Below are positions 1 to 12,344 of a stretch of 64,000 nucleotides of DNA, one piece after another; positions within the stretch are counted from its first letter, which is position 1, and the number at the start of each line of letters is the position of its first letter. The DNA comes from Rhodopseudomonas sp. BR0M22 (GTDB lineage: Bacteria; Pseudomonadota; Alphaproteobacteria; Rhizobiales; Xanthobacteraceae): assembly GCF_010907035.1 (NCBI RefSeq), contig NZ_QUMK01000018.1:1-64000 (forward strand), written 5' to 3'. Position numbers and translations under genes: made by a program. The notes beneath the pieces were generated by a model, which was not told the origin of the DNA, ran no database searches, and was given only the letters and a program-made list of their open reading frames with translations.

Positions 1-1
1 G

Positions 2-76
2 ATCTACACCCATGTGGTCGAGGAGCGGCTGAAGAGCCTGGTGCGCGACCTGCACCCGCTCGGCGAAGGCCGCTGA
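2..76 (+). CDS. xerD: Tyrosine recombinase XerD, C-terminal end (partial)
   Basis: Only the last 24 codons lie in the window, reading in one open frame into a TGA stop. The peptide IYTHVVEERLKSLVRDLHPL is the typical C-terminus of XerD. It contains the conserved tyrosine region (IYTHV) that supplies the nucleophile for strand cleavage. XerD works with XerC at dif to resolve chromosome dimers. The nearby accA gene matches the gene order usual in Bradyrhizobium relatives. The rest of the gene lies upstream of the window. Confidence 0.85.
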   Translation: MYTHVVEERLKSLVRDLHPLGEGR

Positions 77-82
77 GTCGCG

Positions 83-658
83 TCAGCTCTCGGAAGCTCG
101 GCCGGTCATCCGCGACAGCACTTCGTCGCGCTTGACGAATTGATGCCAACACACCGCGGCGAGATGCAGCGCCAGCACCGCCCCCAGCACCCAGGCGCCG
201 CGGTCGTGCAGCATTTGGCCCCATTCGGAGAGGGCATGATCGCGCGGCACCAGGCGCGGCCACTGAAACAGCCCGAACCACGGCAGCGAATAGCCGCCGG
301 CGCCGGAGAACAGATAGCCGCTGAGCGGCATGAACAACATCAGGCCATACAGCGCCAGATGGCCGGCTCGGGCGGCGATCTCCGTCAGGTGCCCGAGCGG
401 CCGTCGATACGGAGGCTCGCCGCTGATCAGCCGCCATGCGATGCGGACGACGAGCAGCGCCAGGATGGTGAAGCCGATCGATTTATGCAGTTCGAGCAGG
501 CCCTGGCGCGGCTGCTGGCCCGACGGGTAGTAGGCCGCGACGATGCCGAGCCCGATCGCGGCGAAGATCAGAATGGCCATCGACCAGTGCAGCCAGCGCT
601 GGGCGCGCCCGAACATGAAGCGATCGGTCGAATGGGGAGCGTCGTCTGAGGCAGTCAT
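83..658 (-). CDS. Cytochrome b561 family membrane protein
   Basis: The 191-residue protein has four hydrophobic helices and reads as a dihaem b-type cytochrome of the bacterial b561 (YodB/YceJ) family. Candidate haem-ligand histidines are H24 in RWLHWSM, H58 in LELHKSIGF, and two near the C-terminus in MLHDRG and ALHLAAVCWH. Family members pass electrons between quinol and periplasmic acceptors. It is convergent with xerD, leaving only 6 bases between the stops, and divergent from accA. The physiological partner cannot be told from the sequence. Confidence 0.88.
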   Translation of the reverse strand: MTASDDAPHSTDRFMFGRAQRWLHWSMAILIFAAIGLGIVAAYYPSGQQPRQGLLELHKSIGFTILALLVVRIAWRLISGEPPYRRPLGHLTEIAARAGHLALYGLMLFMPLSGYLFSGAGGYSLPWFGLFQWPRLVPRDHALSEWGQMLHDRGAWVLGAVLALHLAAVCWHQFVKRDEVLSRMTGRASES

Positions 659-932
659 GTTGGACTTTCTGGTGAGAGCAGGGGCGGCGCTGAGCCATCA
701 GATCGGCGGCTGAAAATCAAATTACCGACGCGTGATCGGTTCGGCCGGCAGCCGGCTAGCGATCGTGCCGGTTCTGCCGCCTGCTTCTGGCTCCCCGGCC
801 CAAGGAGCTTCGTCGTCTGCGGTGGGGGCGGCGCTGCGGCACTTGTCCCAGCCGCTTGACTTGGCTCACGGATGGCTTGAAAAGCCGGGCGGCCATATCG
901 GCCGCAGCTTTCCTCCCCATATCGCTCTAGTC

Positions 933-1895
933 ATGTCCGGGCCCATGCGCAGCTATCTCGACTTCGAAAAGCCGGTGGCGGAACTCGATTCCAAGATCGA
1001 CGAATTGCGCACGCTCGCGGCGTCCGGCAGCGACATCCACGAGGAAATCGAGAAAATCGAAGAGAAGGCGCAGCAGGCGCTGCAAGATCTCTATGCGGCG
1101 CTGACGCCGTGGCAGAAGACCCAGGTGGCGCGTCATCCGCAGCGGCCGCATTGCGTCGACTACATCGAAGGACTGATCACCGAGTTCACACCTTTGGCTG
1201 GCGACCGCAAGTTCGGCGACGACGAGGCGCTGGTCGGCGGCTTCGGCCGGTTCCGCGGCGAGAGCGTCTGCGTTATCGGCCAGGAAAAGGGCTCGACCAC
1301 CGAGACCCGGCTGCGGCACAATTTCGGCATGGCGCGGCCGGAAGGCTATCGCAAGGCGGTCCGGCTGATGGAAATGGCCGATCGCTTCGATCTGCCGGTG
1401 CTGTCGCTGGTCGACACCGCGGGCGCCTATCCGGGCATCGGCGCCGAAGAGCGCGGCCAGGCCGAGGCGATCGCCCGTTCGACCGACGCCTGCCTGCAGC
1501 TCGGCGTTCCCAATGTGGCGCTGGTGATCGGCGAAGGCGGCTCCGGCGGCGCGATCGCGATCGCCACCGCCAATAAAGTTCTGATGCTGGAGCACGCGGT
1601 CTACAGCGTGATCTCGCCGGAAGCGGCGTCCTCGATCCTGTGGCGCGACGGCACCAAGGCGCAGGAAGCGGCGAATTCGATGAAGATCACCGCCCAGGAC
1701 CTGCTGAAATTCGGGGTGATCGACCAGATCCTGGCCGAGCCCAAGGGCGGCGCGCATCGCGATCCGGAGGCGATGATCGCGACCGCCGGCGACGCAGTCG
1801 CTGCCGCCTTCGCGGAGCTGAAGGGCCAGGGCCGCGATGCGATCCGCGCCCAGCGCCGGCAGAAATTCCTCGATATCGGCCGCAAGCTGGCCTGA
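933..1895 (+). CDS. accA: Acetyl-CoA carboxylase carboxyltransferase subunit alpha
   Basis: AccA and AccD form the carboxyltransferase that moves CO2 from biotin to acetyl-CoA, giving malonyl-CoA, the first committed step of fatty-acid synthesis. The 320-residue product begins with the family start [18 protein letters not shown] and carries the glycine-rich carboxyltransferase segments [20 protein letters not shown] and [13 protein letters not shown] chose the ATG at 933; a second in-frame ATG at 945 (MRSYLD) is equally possible. The frame stays open upstream to 732, but that extension does not resemble the family. accD is not in the window. Confidence 0.96.
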   Translation: MSGPMRSYLDFEKPVAELDSKIDELRTLAASGSDIHEEIEKIEEKAQQALQDLYAALTPWQKTQVARHPQRPHCVDYIEGLITEFTPLAGDRKFGDDEALVGGFGRFRGESVCVIGQEKGSTTETRLRHNFGMARPEGYRKAVRLMEMADRFDLPVLSLVDTAGAYPGIGAEERGQAEAIARSTDACLQLGVPNVALVIGEGGSGGAIAIATANKVLMLEHAVYSVISPEAASSILWRDGTKAQEAANSMKITAQDLLKFGVIDQILAEPKGGAHRDPEAMIATAGDAVAAAFAELKGQGRDAIRAQRRQKFLDIGRKLA

Positions 1896-2264
1896 TCGGG
1901 CCCGCCTGAGGCCGGCGCGGCACATTGATCAAATCTTAACCAAATCCGCACCGCTGCTCCGGGATTTGGCGCTCGGCCGCAGTTTCGCCGCGCGCCCGCG
2001 ATTCAATGTTCCTTGACCATGATCTCCGGACCGCCCTGCCGCCGGCCTGATCGGCTTGCGACCCCAAGGGCTTAAGGATAATCTTGTCGGACTGCACACA
2101 GCACCAATGCGTTGGCGCGGACGTGGTGCAGAGTTTGGTAAATGCGAGCGGTCGAATCCGCCGGATCCTGCAAGATTCGGTGCCGGACAGGCCGCGCGGA
2201 AGCTGGACGGCCGAGCTGCTCGAATGTGGGGTGCGGGTTTGCCGGTCGTCGGGGGAGCTTCGTT
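1896..2264. other. Gene-free gap between accA and the L,D-transpeptidase gene
   Basis: I see no convincing gene in these 369 bases. The frame of the downstream gene stays open from 2142, but the best ribosome site is at 2251. A CtrA-like box, TTGA-N7-TTAAC, lies at 1925-1940. No clear rho-independent terminator follows accA. Confidence 0.5.
1925..1940 (+). promoter_or_regulatory. Possible CtrA-type box (TTGA-N7-TTAAC)
   Basis: The site reads ttga-tcaaatc-ttaac. It matches the alphaproteobacterial CtrA consensus TTAA-N7-TTAAC except for one base in the first half. It lies about 325 bases upstream of a cell-wall L,D-transpeptidase gene, a class of gene that CtrA can control. The site is short and the distance is long, so chance occurrence is quite possible. 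Confidence 0.25.
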
Positions 2265-3701
2265 GTGACGAAAAGCCCGCTTTTACGCGCGCTGATGCTG
2301 ACTGCCGCGCTGGCCACGATGCCGATGCTCGCCGGCTGCAACAGCGATCAGATGGCGCTTGCCACCAACGCCAAGGCCAACCAGCCGGTGCCGCCGAAGC
2401 TGGTCGCGGCGATTCAGGAAAAGAACATGGACCTGCAGTCGCCCATCCTGGTGCGGCTGTTCAAGCAGGAAGCCGAGCTCGAGGTCTGGAAGCAGGACCG
2501 CACCGGCGTTTTCCAACTGCTGAAGTCCTATCCGATCTGCCGCTGGTCCGGCGACTTGGGTCCGAAGATCCGCGAAGGCGACCGGCAGGCGCCGGAGGGG
2601 TTCTATTCGATCTCGCCCGGCCAGATGAATCCGCAGTCGTCGTATTATCTGTCGTTCAACACCGGCTATCCGAACGCGTTCGACAAGTCGCTCGGTCGCA
2701 CCGGCTCGCAGCTCATGGTGCACGGCGACTGCTCGTCGCGCGGCTGCTACGCAATGACGGACGAACAGATCGCCGAGATCTATGCGCTCGGTCGCGAATC
2801 GTTCTTCGGCGGCCAGCGCGCCTTCCAGCTCCAGGCGTACCCCTTCAAGATGACGCCGGTGAACTTCGCCAAGCATCGCAACAACCCGAACATGCCGTTC
2901 TGGAAGATGCTGAAGCAAGGCTACGATCATTTCGAAGTCACCCGGCAGGAGCCGAAGGTCGACTTCTGCGAGCATAAATACGTGTTCGACGCCGCGCCGC
3001 TGCCCGGCGCGACCCGGCCGCTGCAGTTCAACGCTTCGGCCAAATGCCCGGCCTACGAAGTCCGGCCCGACATCGCCGAAGCGGTGCGCGAGAAGGACAA
3101 GCAGGACAACATCAAGATCGCCGAGCTGATCGCCAAGGGAACGCCGGTGGCACGCCTCAACACCGGCATCGACGGCGGCATGAACCATGTGTTCGCCTCG
3201 AAGATCCCGGACGCATCGACCGGGCTGTCGGATTCCATCGAGGACAAGTCGCTGTCGGTCGCCTCGTTCGATCGCGCGCCGGGCACCATCCCGCCGACCG
3301 TCAATCCGCCGCGGCCGTCCGACAACCTGCTGCGCGCCGCGCCGGCCGAGCCCAGCGTCGCGGTGGCTTCGACCCCGCCGCGCGCGCACGTCGCCTCGGC
3401 CGCGAAGGACGAAATCGGCGGGCTTCTGTCCAGCCCGGCCCATCGGAGCGGTGAAGTCACGGCCTCGACCCGTCGGGCCGCCTCGGCGCCCAGCGTCTCC
3501 GGCCGGCACGAACCGGCGCCGCGCCCGCACGCGTCGGTGCCGAAGGTCAACGAAGCGAAACAGCGGCCGTCGCTGAAGCCGAGCGTCGATACGGCCGAGA
3601 CCACCTCGTCTGCCGCGGCCAGACCGTCCGGGACAATCGCGGGCGGCGCGCCGGTGGTGTCGTCGAATTCGTTCGACAACCGGTTCTCGGCGTTCCGCTG
3701 A
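2265..3701 (+). CDS. YafK-type murein L,D-transpeptidase, lipoprotein
   Basis: The protein is predicted to be an envelope lipoprotein of 478 residues. A hydrophobic signal ends in the lipobox LAGC with the lipidated cysteine at residue 25. The catalytic YkuD/L,D-transpeptidase motif is H153-G-D-x3-R-G-C161-Y-x-M; C161 is the presumed nucleophile for attack on a tetrapeptide stem or a linked protein. After about residue 330 it becomes a disordered Ala/Pro/Ser-rich tail, longer than in E. coli YafK. I chose the GTG at 2265 because GGGGGAG at 2251-2257 is well placed and the signal peptide then starts at the N-terminus. Confidence 0.85.
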   Translation: MTKSPLLRALMLTAALATMPMLAGCNSDQMALATNAKANQPVPPKLVAAIQEKNMDLQSPILVRLFKQEAELEVWKQDRTGVFQLLKSYPICRWSGDLGPKIREGDRQAPEGFYSISPGQMNPQSSYYLSFNTGYPNAFDKSLGRTGSQLMVHGDCSSRGCYAMTDEQIAEIYALGRESFFGGQRAFQLQAYPFKMTPVNFAKHRNNPNMPFWKMLKQGYDHFEVTRQEPKVDFCEHKYVFDAAPLPGATRPLQFNASAKCPAYEVRPDIAEAVREKDKQDNIKIAELIAKGTPVARLNTGIDGGMNHVFASKIPDASTGLSDSIEDKSLSVASFDRAPGTIPPTVNPPRPSDNLLRAAPAEPSVAVASTPPRAHVASAAKDEIGGLLSSPAHRSGEVTASTRRAASAPSVSGRHEPAPRPHASVPKVNEAKQRPSLKPSVDTAETTSSAAARPSGTIAGGAPVVSSNSFDNRFSAFR

Positions 3702-3734
3702 GGCGGCTCGCTCCGTCTTCGGAGAGCTATCATT

Positions 3735-3859
3735 CCGTCATTCCGGGGCGCAGGCGCAGCCTGCGAACCCGGAATCTCGCCGTTCGGGACACCAGCAGGA
3801 TTTCAACAATCTCCGGATTCCGGGTTCGCGCAGCGTTGCTGCGCGCCCCGGAATGACGG
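3735..3859. repeat. Long palindromic intergenic repeat (CCGTCATTCCGGGGCGC arms)
   Basis: The two ends are perfect 17-base inverted repeats, CCGTCATTCCGGGGCGC and GCGCCCCGGAATGACGG. Inside them are further inverted blocks (GCGAACCCGGAATC and GATTCCGGGTTCGCG). The element lies between convergent genes (the L,D-transpeptidase gene and secA). It has no coding potential. It resembles the extragenic palindromic elements common in Bradyrhizobium and Rhodopseudomonas; only one copy is in this window. Confidence 0.8.
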
Positions 3860-3881
3860 CTGCGGGTTTGAACTTCAGACA

Positions 3882-3910
3882 GCAAAATGCCCGGCGCGAG
3901 GCCGGGCATT
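3882..3910 (-). terminator. Rho-independent terminator of secA
   Basis: Read on the minus strand, a 10-bp GC-rich stem (AATGCCCGGC / GCCGGGCATT) with a 5-base loop is followed by TTTTGC. It lies about 30 bases past the secA stop codon. Confidence 0.85.
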
Positions 3911-3939
3911 GCCGCGTGTCTTGATCGGGCCTGCGGCGG

Positions 3940-6780
<2,841 letters not shown>

Positions 6781-7121
6781 GCCAGCTTCCTGTTGTTGCG
6801 CTGTGACTTAGCAGCCGTGATGCCGTTCGCTCGAGCCACTATCAACTCATCGTGACGCTCGGGCACCTATCAGGATACAGGTGCGCGCGCGAAATGATTG
6901 GTAATCCAGCAATCCGAGAGCCGGCCGCCCGGGCGCGGTCGCGCGACGACCGCCCGACCCGAGCCTGTGGCGGCACAGATATGGCTGGGCCTGGGGGTTG
7001 TCAACGCGCCGACCTTTCAAGGATTTCATCATTTTGACAGAGTTTTCGCGTTGCCAAGGCACTGCGATTGGGTGACTGTCTCGCCGCCCCGACACCCCGG
7101 CTTTCAACACAAGGATTTTCC
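6781..7121. other. Divergent intergenic region between secA and the parvulin gene
   Basis: This 341-base gap holds the secA promoter and leader on the minus strand and the upstream region of the parvulin gene on the plus strand. A TTGACA at 7034-7039 could be a -35 for the parvulin gene, but no good -10 follows. No conserved coding frame is seen. Confidence 0.5.
6976..7004 (-). promoter_or_regulatory. Sigma-70-type promoter upstream of secA
   Basis: On the minus strand there is a perfect -35 TTGACA (6999-7004), a 17-base spacer and a -10 TATCTG (6976-6981). Predicted transcription starts near 6969, giving secA a leader of roughly 190 bases. This is inferred from consensus only. Confidence 0.5.
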
Positions 7122-8057
7122 ATGACACCTGCGTTCAACGCAGTCACATCCGGCCTGCGCGCCGGCCTCGTCAACGCGGCTGTGACAGGTTGTCTCGCAT
7201 TTGCGCTTCTGGCGGCCCCTGCCGCGCGCGCCGAGGATGCGAACCCCGTGCTCGCCAAGGTCAACGGCGCTGAGATCCGTCAGAGCGACGTCGATCTCGC
7301 CGAGCAGGAGCTTGGGCCCAGCCTCGCCCAGCTCGATCCGGCGACCAAGAAAGAGAACGTCCTGGCCTTCCTGATCGACATGAAAATCGTCGCCAAGGCC
7401 GCCGAAGACAAGAAGATCCAGGACACGCCGGAGTTCAAGAAGCGGCTCGAATTTGCCCGTGCCCGGCTGCTGATGGACGATCTGCTCGCCGCCGAGGGCA
7501 AGGCAGGCTCCTCCGACGAGGCGATGAAGAAGGTCTATGACGAGGCCGCCAAGCAGATTTCCGGCGAACAGGAAGTCCACGCCCGTCACATCCTGGTCGA
7601 GACCGAGGACGAGGCCAAGGCCGTGGAGGCCGAGCTGAAGAAGGGCGCCGACTTCGCCGAGCTGGCGAAGACGAAGTCCAAGGATCCGGGCGCCTCCGAC
7701 GGCGGCGATCTCGGCTTCTTCACCAAGGACCAGATGGTGCCGGAGTTCTCCGCCGCCGCCTTCGCGCTAGAGCCGGGCAAGATCTCCGAGCCGATCAAGA
7801 CCCAGTTCGGCTGGCACATCATCAAGGTCGAGGAAAAGCGCAGCCGCAAGCCGCCGAGCTTCGATCAGGTCAAGGCGCAGATCGAGCAGTACGTCACCCG
7901 CAAGGCGCAGTCGGACTACGTTGCGAAGCTGCGCCAGAGCGCCAAGATCGAGCGCATGGACCAGCCGGCCGCGAAGCCGGATGCGGCCAAGCCGGCGGAT
8001 GCGGCGAAGCCTGCCGATGCGGCCAAGCCCGCCACCCCGGCGCCGGCCAAGAAGTAA
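7122..8057 (+). CDS. Periplasmic parvulin-type peptidyl-prolyl cis-trans isomerase
   Basis: The 311-residue protein isomerises X-Pro bonds and probably chaperones outer-membrane proteins in the periplasm. A Sec signal ends around AAPAARAED (about residue 38). A SurA/PrsA-like N-terminal helical part (VNGAEIRQSDVDLAEQ) comes next, then one parvulin domain (about residues 150-245) with VHARHILVETEDEA and the conserved block SDGGDLGFFTKDQMVPEF and GWHIIKVEEKR. The C-terminus is an Ala/Lys/Pro low-complexity tail built of repeats of AAKPAD. I chose ATG 7122 because it starts the signal peptide. Confidence 0.93.
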   Translation: MTPAFNAVTSGLRAGLVNAAVTGCLAFALLAAPAARAEDANPVLAKVNGAEIRQSDVDLAEQELGPSLAQLDPATKKENVLAFLIDMKIVAKAAEDKKIQDTPEFKKRLEFARARLLMDDLLAAEGKAGSSDEAMKKVYDEAAKQISGEQEVHARHILVETEDEAKAVEAELKKGADFAELAKTKSKDPGASDGGDLGFFTKDQMVPEFSAAAFALEPGKISEPIKTQFGWHIIKVEEKRSRKPPSFDQVKAQIEQYVTRKAQSDYVAKLRQSAKIERMDQPAAKPDAAKPADAAKPADAAKPATPAPAKK

Positions 8058-8080
8058 GTCTTCTCAAAGAGTTGTTGGTG

Positions 8081-8115
8081 AAATGGCCGGGCTCGTCCCG
8101 GCCATTTTGCTTTTC
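8081..8115 (+). terminator. Rho-independent terminator of the parvulin gene
   Basis: An 11-bp stem (AAATGGCCGGG / CCCGGCCATTT) with the loop CTCGT is followed by TGCTTTT, 23 bases past the stop codon. Confidence 0.85.
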
Positions 8116-8140
8116 CGGCGCGCTTATCCCTCAGTCCGAA

Positions 8141-8217
8141 GAATGGGTTGAGTGGCAGCGAACCCATCTGATCCGTGCTGGGCCTTGATGGGTTTCGCGT
8201 GCGCTCAACCCATCCTC
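8141..8217. repeat. Palindromic intergenic repeat of the ATGGGTTGAG / CTCAACCCAT type
   Basis: Outer arms ATGGGTTGAG (8143-8152) and CTCAACCCAT (8204-8213) are perfect inverted repeats. Nested inside are AACCCATC and GATGGGTT. The element lies just past the end of mutS, in the tail-to-tail gap with the parvulin gene. It resembles the repeats with GATGGGTTTCGC and GCTCAACCCATCCT blocks that are widespread in Bradyrhizobiaceae. Confidence 0.75.
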
Positions 8218-8221
8218 CGAT

Positions 8222-10942
8222 CTACGATCCCGGCAGCTTGGCCTTCAGGGCGTAAAGCGCCTCGAGCGCCTCGCGCGGGGTCATCTCGTCGGGATGCAGC
8301 GCCTTGACCGCGTCGATCAATTGCTCGGCTTCGCTCGGCGGCGCGGCCTCGGCCGGTGCGCGGGCCGTGATGGCGAACAGCGGCAGATCGTCGATCAGCG
8401 TCTTGGGCTGGCCGCGATCGTTGGCTTCGAGCTTGGCCAGCACCGCTTTGGCCCGGTTCACCACCGAGGGCGGCAGGCCGGCCAGCTTGGCGACCTGAAT
8501 GCCGTAGGAGCGGTCGGCCGAGCCCGGCAGCACCTCGTGCAGGAACACCACCTCGCCGCGCCATTCCTTCACCCGCACGGTGGCGTTGAACAGCCGCGGC
8601 AGCTTGGCCGACAGCGCGGTCAGCTCATGGTAGTGCGTGGCGAACAGCGACCGGCACTTGTTTTGTTCGTGCAGATGCTCGATCGCCGCCCAGGCGATCG
8701 ACAGGCCGTCGAAGGTCGCGGTGCCGCGGCCGATCTCGTCGAGGATCACCAGCGCGCGCTCCGACGCCTGGTTGAGGATCGCGGCGGTTTCGACCATCTC
8801 GACCATGAAGGTCGAGCGGCCGCGGGCGAGGTCGTCGGCGGCGCCGACGCGCGAGAACAGCCGGTCGACGATGCCGATCCGCGCCCGGCTCGCCGGCACG
8901 AAGCTGCCGACCTGGGCCAGCAGCGCGATCAGCGCGTTCTGGCGCAGGAAGGTCGATTTACCGGCCATGTTCGGGCCGGTCAGCAGCCAGATCTGGCCGC
9001 TGGTCTGCGCCGGGCCGGGGGACAGGTCGCAGGCATTGGCGATGAACGGCTCGCCGGCCTTCTTCAGCGCCTGCTCGACCACCGGATGCCGGCCGCCCTC
9101 GATCGCGAAGGAGAGCGATTGATCGACTTCGGGGCGCACGTAATTGTCGTCGGAGGCGAGCTTGGCCAGGGCGGTAGCGACGTCGAGCAGGGCGAACGCG
9201 TGTGCGGCGGCGCGCAGGTCTTCGCCGGCGGCGTCGATCGAGGCGGCAAGTCGGTCGAAAATCTCCAGCTCGAGCCCGAGCGCGCGGTCGCCCGCATTGG
9301 CGATCTTGGCCTCGATCTCGCCGAGCTCGGCGGTGGTGAAGCGGACCTGCCCGGCCAGCGTCTGACGATGGATGAAGGTCGCGTTCAGCGGCGCCGCCAT
9401 CAGCTTGTCGCCGTGCTGCGCGCTGACCTCGACGAAGTAGCCGAGCACGTTGTTGTGCCGGATTTTCAGCGCCTTGATGCCGGTGTCGTCGGCGTAACGC
9501 GCCTGCATCGACGCCACCACCAGCCGCGAGGCGTCGCGCAGCTTGCGGGTCTCGTCGAGCGCGGGCTCGAAGCCTTCGCGAACGAAACCGCCGTCGCGCT
9601 TCTGCAGCGGCAGATCGTCGGCCAGCGCGCGGCCGAGCTCGGCGCACAGCTCGCGCGACGGCCGCTGCAGCGCCGCCATCGCACCGGCGATCTCGTGCGG
9701 CGGGCTCGCGAGCTGCGCAAGCTGCACCAGCACCTCGTCGGCGGCACGGATGCCGTCCCGCAAGTTCGCCAGATCCCGCGGTCCGCCGCGGCCGAGCGAG
9801 AGCCGCGCCAGTGCGCGGGCCATGTCGGGCGCCGCCCGCAGCGAGCTGCGAATTTGTTCGCGAAGCCCGGAATCGCCCACGAAGGCTTCCACTGAGTCCA
9901 GCCGCCGGGCGATCGTGGCATCATCGGTGAGCGGCGCTGCGAGCCGCTGCGCCAGCAGCCGCGATCCGGCGGCCGTCACCGTGCAATCGATCGCGTCGAG
10001 CAGCGAACCGCGGCGTTCGCCGGCGAGTGTGCGGGTAAGTTCGAGGTTGGCGCGGGTCGCCGGGTCGATCGCCATCGTGGAGCCGGTCGCCTCGCGCGAC
10101 GGCGGCGCCAATGGCGGCCGTTTGCCGAGCTGAGTGCGGTCGACATAGGTGACGCAGGCCGCTGCCGCGGTCGCCTCCAGCCGCGACAGCACGGCGAGGC
10201 CGTCCATGGTGGCGACGGCGAAGTAATCGCAGAGCCGCCGTTCGGCGGTGGCCGAATCGAACACGTCGCGGGTCAGTGGCGTGACGGCAGCCAGTTCGCG
10301 CAAGGTGGGCGCGAGCTCGGCGTCGCCGTACAGCGCATCCGGCACGATCGCCTCGTTCGGATTGATCCGGGCCAGCGTTGCGGCCAGCTCAGCGGTCGAG
10401 CACTCGGTGACGCAGAACTCTCCGGTCGAGATGTCGATCCAGGCCAGCCCGATCCGATCGGTGCCGGCCGAGCCGCGGGCACGCGCGATCGCCAGCAGAT
10501 AGTTGTTGGCGCGCGCGTCGAGCAGGGTGTCTTCGGTCAGCGTGCCGGGCGTGATCAGCCGCACCACGTCGCGCCGCACCACGCTCTTGCGGGCGCGCGC
10601 CGCCGCCGGGTCTTCGGTCTGCTCGCAAACCGCGACACGGTGGCCGAGCGCAATCAAGCGGTGCAGATAGTCCTCGGAGCGTTCCACCGGCACGCCGCAC
10701 ATCGGAATGTCGGCGCCCAGATGCTTGCCGCGCTTGGTCAGCGTGATGCCGAGCGCCCGGGAGGCGATCTCGGCATCCTCGAAAAACAGCTCGTAGAAAT
10801 CGCCCATCCGGTAGAACAGCAGCAGTCCCGGATTGGCGGCCTTGATCTCGTGATACTGCTCCATCATCGGCGACATTTTCGCCGGCGCTTCGGCGGGTGG
10901 CGCGGCGGCGGGCAGCGGAGCAATGTCGGGGCGGATGGTCAT
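8222..10942 (-). CDS. mutS: DNA mismatch repair protein MutS
   Basis: MutS recognises mismatches and small loops and recruits MutL. The 906-residue protein shows the N-terminal mismatch-reading motif F49-Y50-E51 in [15 protein letters not shown]. It then has connector, lever and clamp domains and an ABC ATPase with Walker [15 protein letters not shown] (about residue 650), signature [14 protein letters not shown], Walker [18 protein letters not shown] and the switch histidine in FATHYHEL. The start [11 protein letters not shown] has no better alternative nearby. The stop codon abuts an intergenic repeat. Confidence 0.98.
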   Translation of the reverse strand: MTIRPDIAPLPAAAPPAEAPAKMSPMMEQYHEIKAANPGLLLFYRMGDFYELFFEDAEIASRALGITLTKRGKHLGADIPMCGVPVERSEDYLHRLIALGHRVAVCEQTEDPAAARARKSVVRRDVVRLITPGTLTEDTLLDARANNYLLAIARARGSAGTDRIGLAWIDISTGEFCVTECSTAELAATLARINPNEAIVPDALYGDAELAPTLRELAAVTPLTRDVFDSATAERRLCDYFAVATMDGLAVLSRLEATAAAACVTYVDRTQLGKRPPLAPPSREATGSTMAIDPATRANLELTRTLAGERRGSLLDAIDCTVTAAGSRLLAQRLAAPLTDDATIARRLDSVEAFVGDSGLREQIRSSLRAAPDMARALARLSLGRGGPRDLANLRDGIRAADEVLVQLAQLASPPHEIAGAMAALQRPSRELCAELGRALADDLPLQKRDGGFVREGFEPALDETRKLRDASRLVVASMQARYADDTGIKALKIRHNNVLGYFVEVSAQHGDKLMAAPLNATFIHRQTLAGQVRFTTAELGEIEAKIANAGDRALGLELEIFDRLAASIDAAGEDLRAAAHAFALLDVATALAKLASDDNYVRPEVDQSLSFAIEGGRHPVVEQALKKAGEPFIANACDLSPGPAQTSGQIWLLTGPNMAGKSTFLRQNALIALLAQVGSFVPASRARIGIVDRLFSRVGAADDLARGRSTFMVEMVETAAILNQASERALVILDEIGRGTATFDGLSIAWAAIEHLHEQNKCRSLFATHYHELTALSAKLPRLFNATVRVKEWRGEVVFLHEVLPGSADRSYGIQVAKLAGLPPSVVNRAKAVLAKLEANDRGQPKTLIDDLPLFAITARAPAEAAPPSEAEQLIDAVKALHPDEMTPREALEALYALKAKLPGS

Positions 10943-11117
10943 GGCCGATGCATAGCAAAATTCGCCCCTTGGTTCCTACCTCGGGCGGCGAGCCATGCAC
11001 GGGTTTCAACCGCGCCCGCGGCGATCTGCGACACGTTGACCTGTTCGGCGGCGCTTCCTACAAACCGGCTTCAAGTCCGGCGCCCCAGCCCGGATCGGCA
11101 AAACAGGGAGAGTTTCG

Positions 11118-12326
11118 ATGGCCGACGTGTTTGTCTGCGACGCGGTGCGCACTCCGATCGGCCGTTACGGCGGATCTCTCGCCAAGGTGCGGACCGACGA
11201 TCTGGCCGCGGTGCCGATCAAGGCGCTGATGGCCAAGCACCCCGACATGGACTGGAGCGCGGTGGACGAGGTGTTCTTCGGCTGCGCCAATCAGGCCGGC
11301 GAGGACAATCGCAACGTCGCCCGCATGGCGGCGCTGCTCGCGGGCTTGCCGGACTCCGTGCCCGGCCAGACTCTCAACCGGCTGTGCGCCTCCGGCCTCG
11401 ACGCGGTCGGAGCCGCGGGCCGTGCGATCCGCGGCGGCGAGATCGATCTGGCGATCGCCGGCGGTGTCGAGTCGATGACCCGCGCGCCGTTCGTGCAGGG
11501 CAAGGCGACCGAAGCGTTCGCCCGCACCGCCGACATCTTCGACACCACGATCGGCTGGCGTTTCATCAATCCGCTGATGAAGCAGCAATACGGCGTCGAT
11601 TCGATGCCCGAGACCGGCGAGAATGTCGCCGAAGAGTTCCAGATCTCGCGCGCCGATCAGGATGCGTTCGCGATCCGCTCCCAGCAGCGTGCCGGTGCGG
11701 CGATCGCGGCCGGCTACTTCGCCGAGGAGATTGCGCCGGTGACGTATTCGGGCGGCAAGGCCGGCCCGATCACCGTCGACAAGGACGAGCATCCGCGCCC
11801 CGAAACCACGCTCGAAGGCCTCGCCAAGCTGAAGCCGATCGTGCGCAATCCGGGCACCGTCACGGCCGGCAACGCCTCCGGTGTCAATGACGGCGCCGCC
11901 GCGTTGCTGATCGCATCCGCCGCGGCGGTGAAGAAGTACGGCCTGACGCCGCGCGCCAAAATCCTCGGCCTCGCTTCGGCCGCGGTGCCGCCGCGGATCA
12001 TGGGCATCGGCCCGGTGCCGGCGACCCGCAAGCTGATGGAGCGGCTCGGGCTGAAGATCAGCGACTTCGATCTGATCGAGCTGAACGAAGCGTTCGCCTC
12101 TCAGGGCATCGCCTGCATGCGCCAGCTCGGCGTCAAGGACGATGCCGACTTCGTCAATCCGCACGGCGGCGCGATCGCGCTCGGCCACCCGCTCGGCATG
12201 AGCGGCGCCCGCCTGGCGCTGACCGCGGTGCACGGCCTGGAGAAGCGCGGCGGCAAGCTCGCGCTCGCCACGATGTGCGTCGGCGTCGGCCAGGGCGTCG
12301 CGATGGCGATCGAGAAGGTGAACTAA
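11118..12326 (+). CDS. pcaF: 3-oxoadipyl-CoA thiolase (PcaF type)
   Basis: Thiolases of this type cleave 3-oxoadipyl-CoA to succinyl-CoA and acetyl-CoA, the last step of the beta-ketoadipate pathway. The 402-residue product starts MADVFVCDAVRTPIGRYGG, which is characteristic of PcaF/PaaJ. It has the nucleophilic cysteine C90 in LNRLCASG, the NEAFASQ motif, GGAIALGHPLGMSGAR with the catalytic histidine, and MCVGVGQG with the second cysteine. The PcaF-like segments GCANQAGEDNRNVARM and IGWRFINPLMK favour this over plain acetoacetyl-CoA thiolase. No other pca genes are adjacent, so the physiological substrate is an inference. Confidence 0.82.
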   Translation: MADVFVCDAVRTPIGRYGGSLAKVRTDDLAAVPIKALMAKHPDMDWSAVDEVFFGCANQAGEDNRNVARMAALLAGLPDSVPGQTLNRLCASGLDAVGAAGRAIRGGEIDLAIAGGVESMTRAPFVQGKATEAFARTADIFDTTIGWRFINPLMKQQYGVDSMPETGENVAEEFQISRADQDAFAIRSQQRAGAAIAAGYFAEEIAPVTYSGGKAGPITVDKDEHPRPETTLEGLAKLKPIVRNPGTVTAGNASGVNDGAAALLIASAAAVKKYGLTPRAKILGLASAAVPPRIMGIGPVPATRKLMERLGLKISDFDLIELNEAFASQGIACMRQLGVKDDADFVNPHGGAIALGHPLGMSGARLALTAVHGLEKRGGKLALATMCVGVGQGVAMAIEKVN

Positions 12327-12335
12327 ACCACTCTG

Positions 12336-12344
12336 AAAGGAGGT
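12336..12344 (+). other. Strong Shine-Dalgarno sequence without a following start codon
   Basis: AAAGGAGGT, a near-perfect anti-16S match, lies 10 bases after the thiolase stop, but no ATG, GTG or TTG follows at a usable distance. The next gene, on the other strand, is compositionally foreign. This may be the remnant of the ribosome site of an original downstream gene that was displaced. Confidence 0.35.

Noticed and set aside
7034-7062. Promoter for the parvulin gene based on TTGACA at 7034
   Set aside because: No acceptable -10 hexamer occurs at 16-18 bases; only the -35 half fits.
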